Of a DNA stretch of 6,167 bases, positions 4,646-6,167 are shown piece by piece. Where the stretch lies: NCBI GenBank assembly GCA_016937315.1, contig JAFGWD010000141.1:1-6167 (forward strand). The letters are read 5' to 3'. The number at the start of each line of letters is the position of its first letter. The first letter of the stretch is position 1. The stretch is from Rhodospirillaceae bacterium. GTDB taxonomy: Bacteria > Pseudomonadota > Alphaproteobacteria > Rhodospirillales > Rhodospirillaceae. The notes below the pieces were generated by a model. That model saw only the letters and a list, made by a program, of their open reading frames with translations. It did no database searches and was not told the origin of the DNA. Both the position numbers and the translations under genes were made by a program.

Positions 4646-5560
4646 ATGGATCTTTTGGGGCAATACCTCGTCAATGGCATCATGCTGGGCACCATTTATG
4701 CCCTGGTTGCGGTGGGCTTCACCCTATTTTTTGGGGTGTTGGATGTGATCAAATTTTCCCACGGCGATGTGCTGATGGTCGGGGCCTTTGCGGGTTTTAC
4801 CGCCGTGGTAGGGGCGGCTTGGCTGGGGATTACCAATCCCTTGGCGCAGTTGGTTGCCAGTGTTGTGTTTGCCGTCGTGGGAACCGCTGCGTTGGGGGCA
4901 GCGATTGCGAAGTGGTTGATCTTGCCGCTGAAAAATGCCCCACGTTTGAATATCCTTTTGGTGACGTTGATGTTGGGGACGGCGCTACGGGAAGTCGTGC
5001 GGCTGTTTTATCCCGATGGCTCCAATCCTAAGGCTTTTCCGGCGCTGTTGCCGACGTCGGCGTGGAATTTTGGCAATTTTACCCTGCGTGCCGACAGTGT
5101 TCTTCTGGTGTTTGCCGGGCTTGCGGTGATTGTCGGTTTGCATGTGCTGATCAATCGCACACGTTTGGGGCTGGCGATTCGCGCCGTGGCGCAAGATGAA
5201 GAAACCGCCCGCACCATGGGCATCAATTACACCCTGATTGTTTTGGTGACCTTTGCGTTGGGGTCTGGTATCGCCGCCATTGCGGGGGTGATGAACGGCT
5301 TATATTACAACGAGGTCAATTTCGGGATGGGCCTGTTGTTGGGGTTGATTGGGTTTTCTGCCGCGATTATCGGTGGTCTGGGCAACCTTTACGGTGCCAT
5401 TCTTGGCGGTTTTTTGTTTGCCGGATTACAAATGGTCGGTGCCGTCGCCTTGCCGTTTGCATCTGCATACAAGGATGTTTTTGCCTTTGCCGTGGTTATC
5501 GCTGTGATGGCCTGGAAACCCACCGGCCTGATTCCCGAACGCAGCAGTGAGCGAGTCTGA
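4646..5560 (+). CDS. livH: Branched-chain amino acid/HAAT-type ABC transporter permease, LivH family
   Basis: 304 residues, a normal LivH length (BPD_transp_2 family). The N-terminal signature NGIMLGTIYALVAVGFTLFF (residues 10-29), continuing into DVIKFSHGDVLMVGAF, is typical of LivH. About eight hydrophobic segments are visible, near residues 9-30, 42-58, 64-90, 99-120, 150-170, 196-218, 228-248 and 250-290. The cytoplasmic loop RTRLGLAIRAVAQDEETART (171-190), followed by MGIN, is the EAA-like segment that docks onto the ATPase. The C-terminal half has the family motif GGLGNLYGAILGGFLFAGLQ (243-262). It forms the inner-membrane channel with LivM. GAGGAAG (4626-4632) lies 13 nt before the ATG, a rather long spacing, and the SBP-livH gap holds a stem-loop. 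It ends 3 bp before livM, so the two are probably translated together. Substrate could be a branched-chain amino acid or related amide. Confidence 0.95.
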   Translation: MDLLGQYLVNGIMLGTIYALVAVGFTLFFGVLDVIKFSHGDVLMVGAFAGFTAVVGAAWLGITNPLAQLVASVVFAVVGTAALGAAIAKWLILPLKNAPRLNILLVTLMLGTALREVVRLFYPDGSNPKAFPALLPTSAWNFGNFTLRADSVLLVFAGLAVIVGLHVLINRTRLGLAIRAVAQDEETARTMGINYTLIVLVTFALGSGIAAIAGVMNGLYYNEVNFGMGLLLGLIGFSAAIIGGLGNLYGAILGGFLFAGLQMVGAVALPFASAYKDVFAFAVVIAVMAWKPTGLIPERSSERV

Positions 5561-5563
5561 CCC

Positions 5564-6167
5564 ATGAAAGCCTTTATCTTCCGTCTGCCGCCGTTGGTTG
5601 CTGCCATTCTGGTCCTTGTTCTGGGGTTGGTCTTTGCGGTCGTGTTTATGGAGCAGGAAAGTGACGTGGCGGTGATTTCGCTGTTGCTTCTGGGCGCCGT
5701 GGTGGCTTGGATCAGTGGCCGGGTCGGCCTGAATCGTCGCGTTGCGGTGGCGGCGGGAACCCATCCCGGTGGTGTTGCGGTGATGGGGGGAACTTTGGCC
5801 TTGGCCCTGATCACGGTCTTTGCCGAAGATCATTTCCCATTGTTGATGATCGCGACTGTGATGCTGTATGCCACCGTCGCCTTGGGATTGAACGTGCAGT
5901 TCGGTTACACCGGTGTCGTTAATTTTGCGGGTGCGGCATTCTTCGGAATTGGAGCTTACACCGCTGCGGAACTGGTTGGTCATTCCGCCCTTCCGCCGCT
6001 TTTGGTTCTCCCACTGGGAGGGTTGCTCGCAGCAGGAATCGGCTTGATCCTGGCCCTTCCGGTGGTGCGTACGCGAGGGCACTATGCCGCCGTTGTTACC
6101 ATTGCGTTTTCCGTGCTGTTTAAGACCTTTCTAGAGGTCAATGACACCCTGGGCGGGCCGCAGGGGC
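5564..6167 (+). CDS. livM: Branched-chain amino acid/HAAT-type ABC transporter permease, LivM family (3' end outside window)
   Basis: The frame from ATG 5564 stays open to the window edge: 201 complete codons, so the C-terminal part is missing. It begins MKAFIFRLPPLVAAILVLVL and has hydrophobic segments near residues 9-29, 36-55, 70-86, 92-110, 118-137, 144-166 and 174-190. The LivM signature is plain: ALGLNVQFGYTGVVNFAGAA (106-125), then FFGIGAYTAA, and later LPVVRTRGHYAAVVTIAFS (165-183). About 90 residues with three hydrophobic segments precede the conserved core, as in the longer LivM proteins such as that of E. coli. It starts only 3 bp after the livH stop with no strong ribosome-binding site of its own, which suggests translational coupling. 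It pairs with LivH to form the membrane channel. LivG and LivF ATPases would be expected next, beyond the window. Confidence 0.93.
   Translation, partial: MKAFIFRLPPLVAAILVLVLGLVFAVVFMEQESDVAVISLLLLGAVVAWISGRVGLNRRVAVAAGTHPGGVAVMGGTLALALITVFAEDHFPLLMIATVMLYATVALGLNVQFGYTGVVNFAGAAFFGIGAYTAAELVGHSALPPLLVLPLGGLLAAGIGLILALPVVRTRGHYAAVVTIAFSVLFKTFLEVNDTLGGPQG

Noticed and set aside
4633..5031. 132-codon + strand frame overlapping the start of livH
   Set aside because: It is a shifted-frame shadow of livH, rich in Cys/Gly/Arg, without domain or ribosome-binding support.
5426..6082. Minus-strand open frame (218 codons) opposite livM
   Set aside because: The + strand here encodes an unmistakable LivM signature; the antisense product is low-complexity and unrecognisable.

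Overview
The window reads as a chromosomal segment of an alphaproteobacterium, most likely of the Rhodospirillales type. The reasons are moderately high GC with GC-biased third codon positions, a HemY-type TPR protein ending next to a tRNA-Thr gene, and a periplasmic Liv-type ABC transporter with a duplicated binding-protein gene. The genus cannot be named from the sequence alone. All genes lie on the + strand.

Layout. Bases 1-894 hold the C-terminal part of a TPR-rich HemY-like protein. A sigma70-type promoter with a GC-rich discriminator (942-970) drives tRNA-Thr(CGT) at 992-1066. After a short perfect hairpin comes an XRE-type helix-turn-helix regulator fused to a cupin domain (1126-1737). 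A 240-bp intergenic region leads into a hydrophobic/branched-chain-amino-acid (HAAT, Liv) type ABC operon. It has two tandem periplasmic substrate-binding protein (SBP) genes (1978-3150 and 3404-4576), then a LivH-type permease (4646-5560) and the start of a LivM-type permease (5564 to the window edge). The ATPases (LivG and LivF) are not in the window and would be expected just downstream.

How the genes work together. The two SBPs are 390 residues each, align without gaps and differ at 74 positions by my count (about 81% identical). They would deliver ligands in the periplasm to one LivH/LivM channel. The XRE-cupin protein is a plausible ligand-sensing regulator of the transporter, which is inference from position.

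The main observation is that the duplication is larger than the gene. Each SBP has its own homologous leader with an inverted repeat based on TTCAAG/CTTGAA, a possible -35 element overlapping its right arm, and a conserved ribosome-binding block. Each is followed by a homologous strong stem-loop (GGTGGC...GCCACC). The transporter therefore carries two separately equipped SBP cassettes. They have kept regulatory architecture and most of the fold but diverged in defined patches of the C-terminal half, which suggests split ligand ranges or split expression conditions. I see no CRISPR array, insertion sequence, integrase or wholly novel system.
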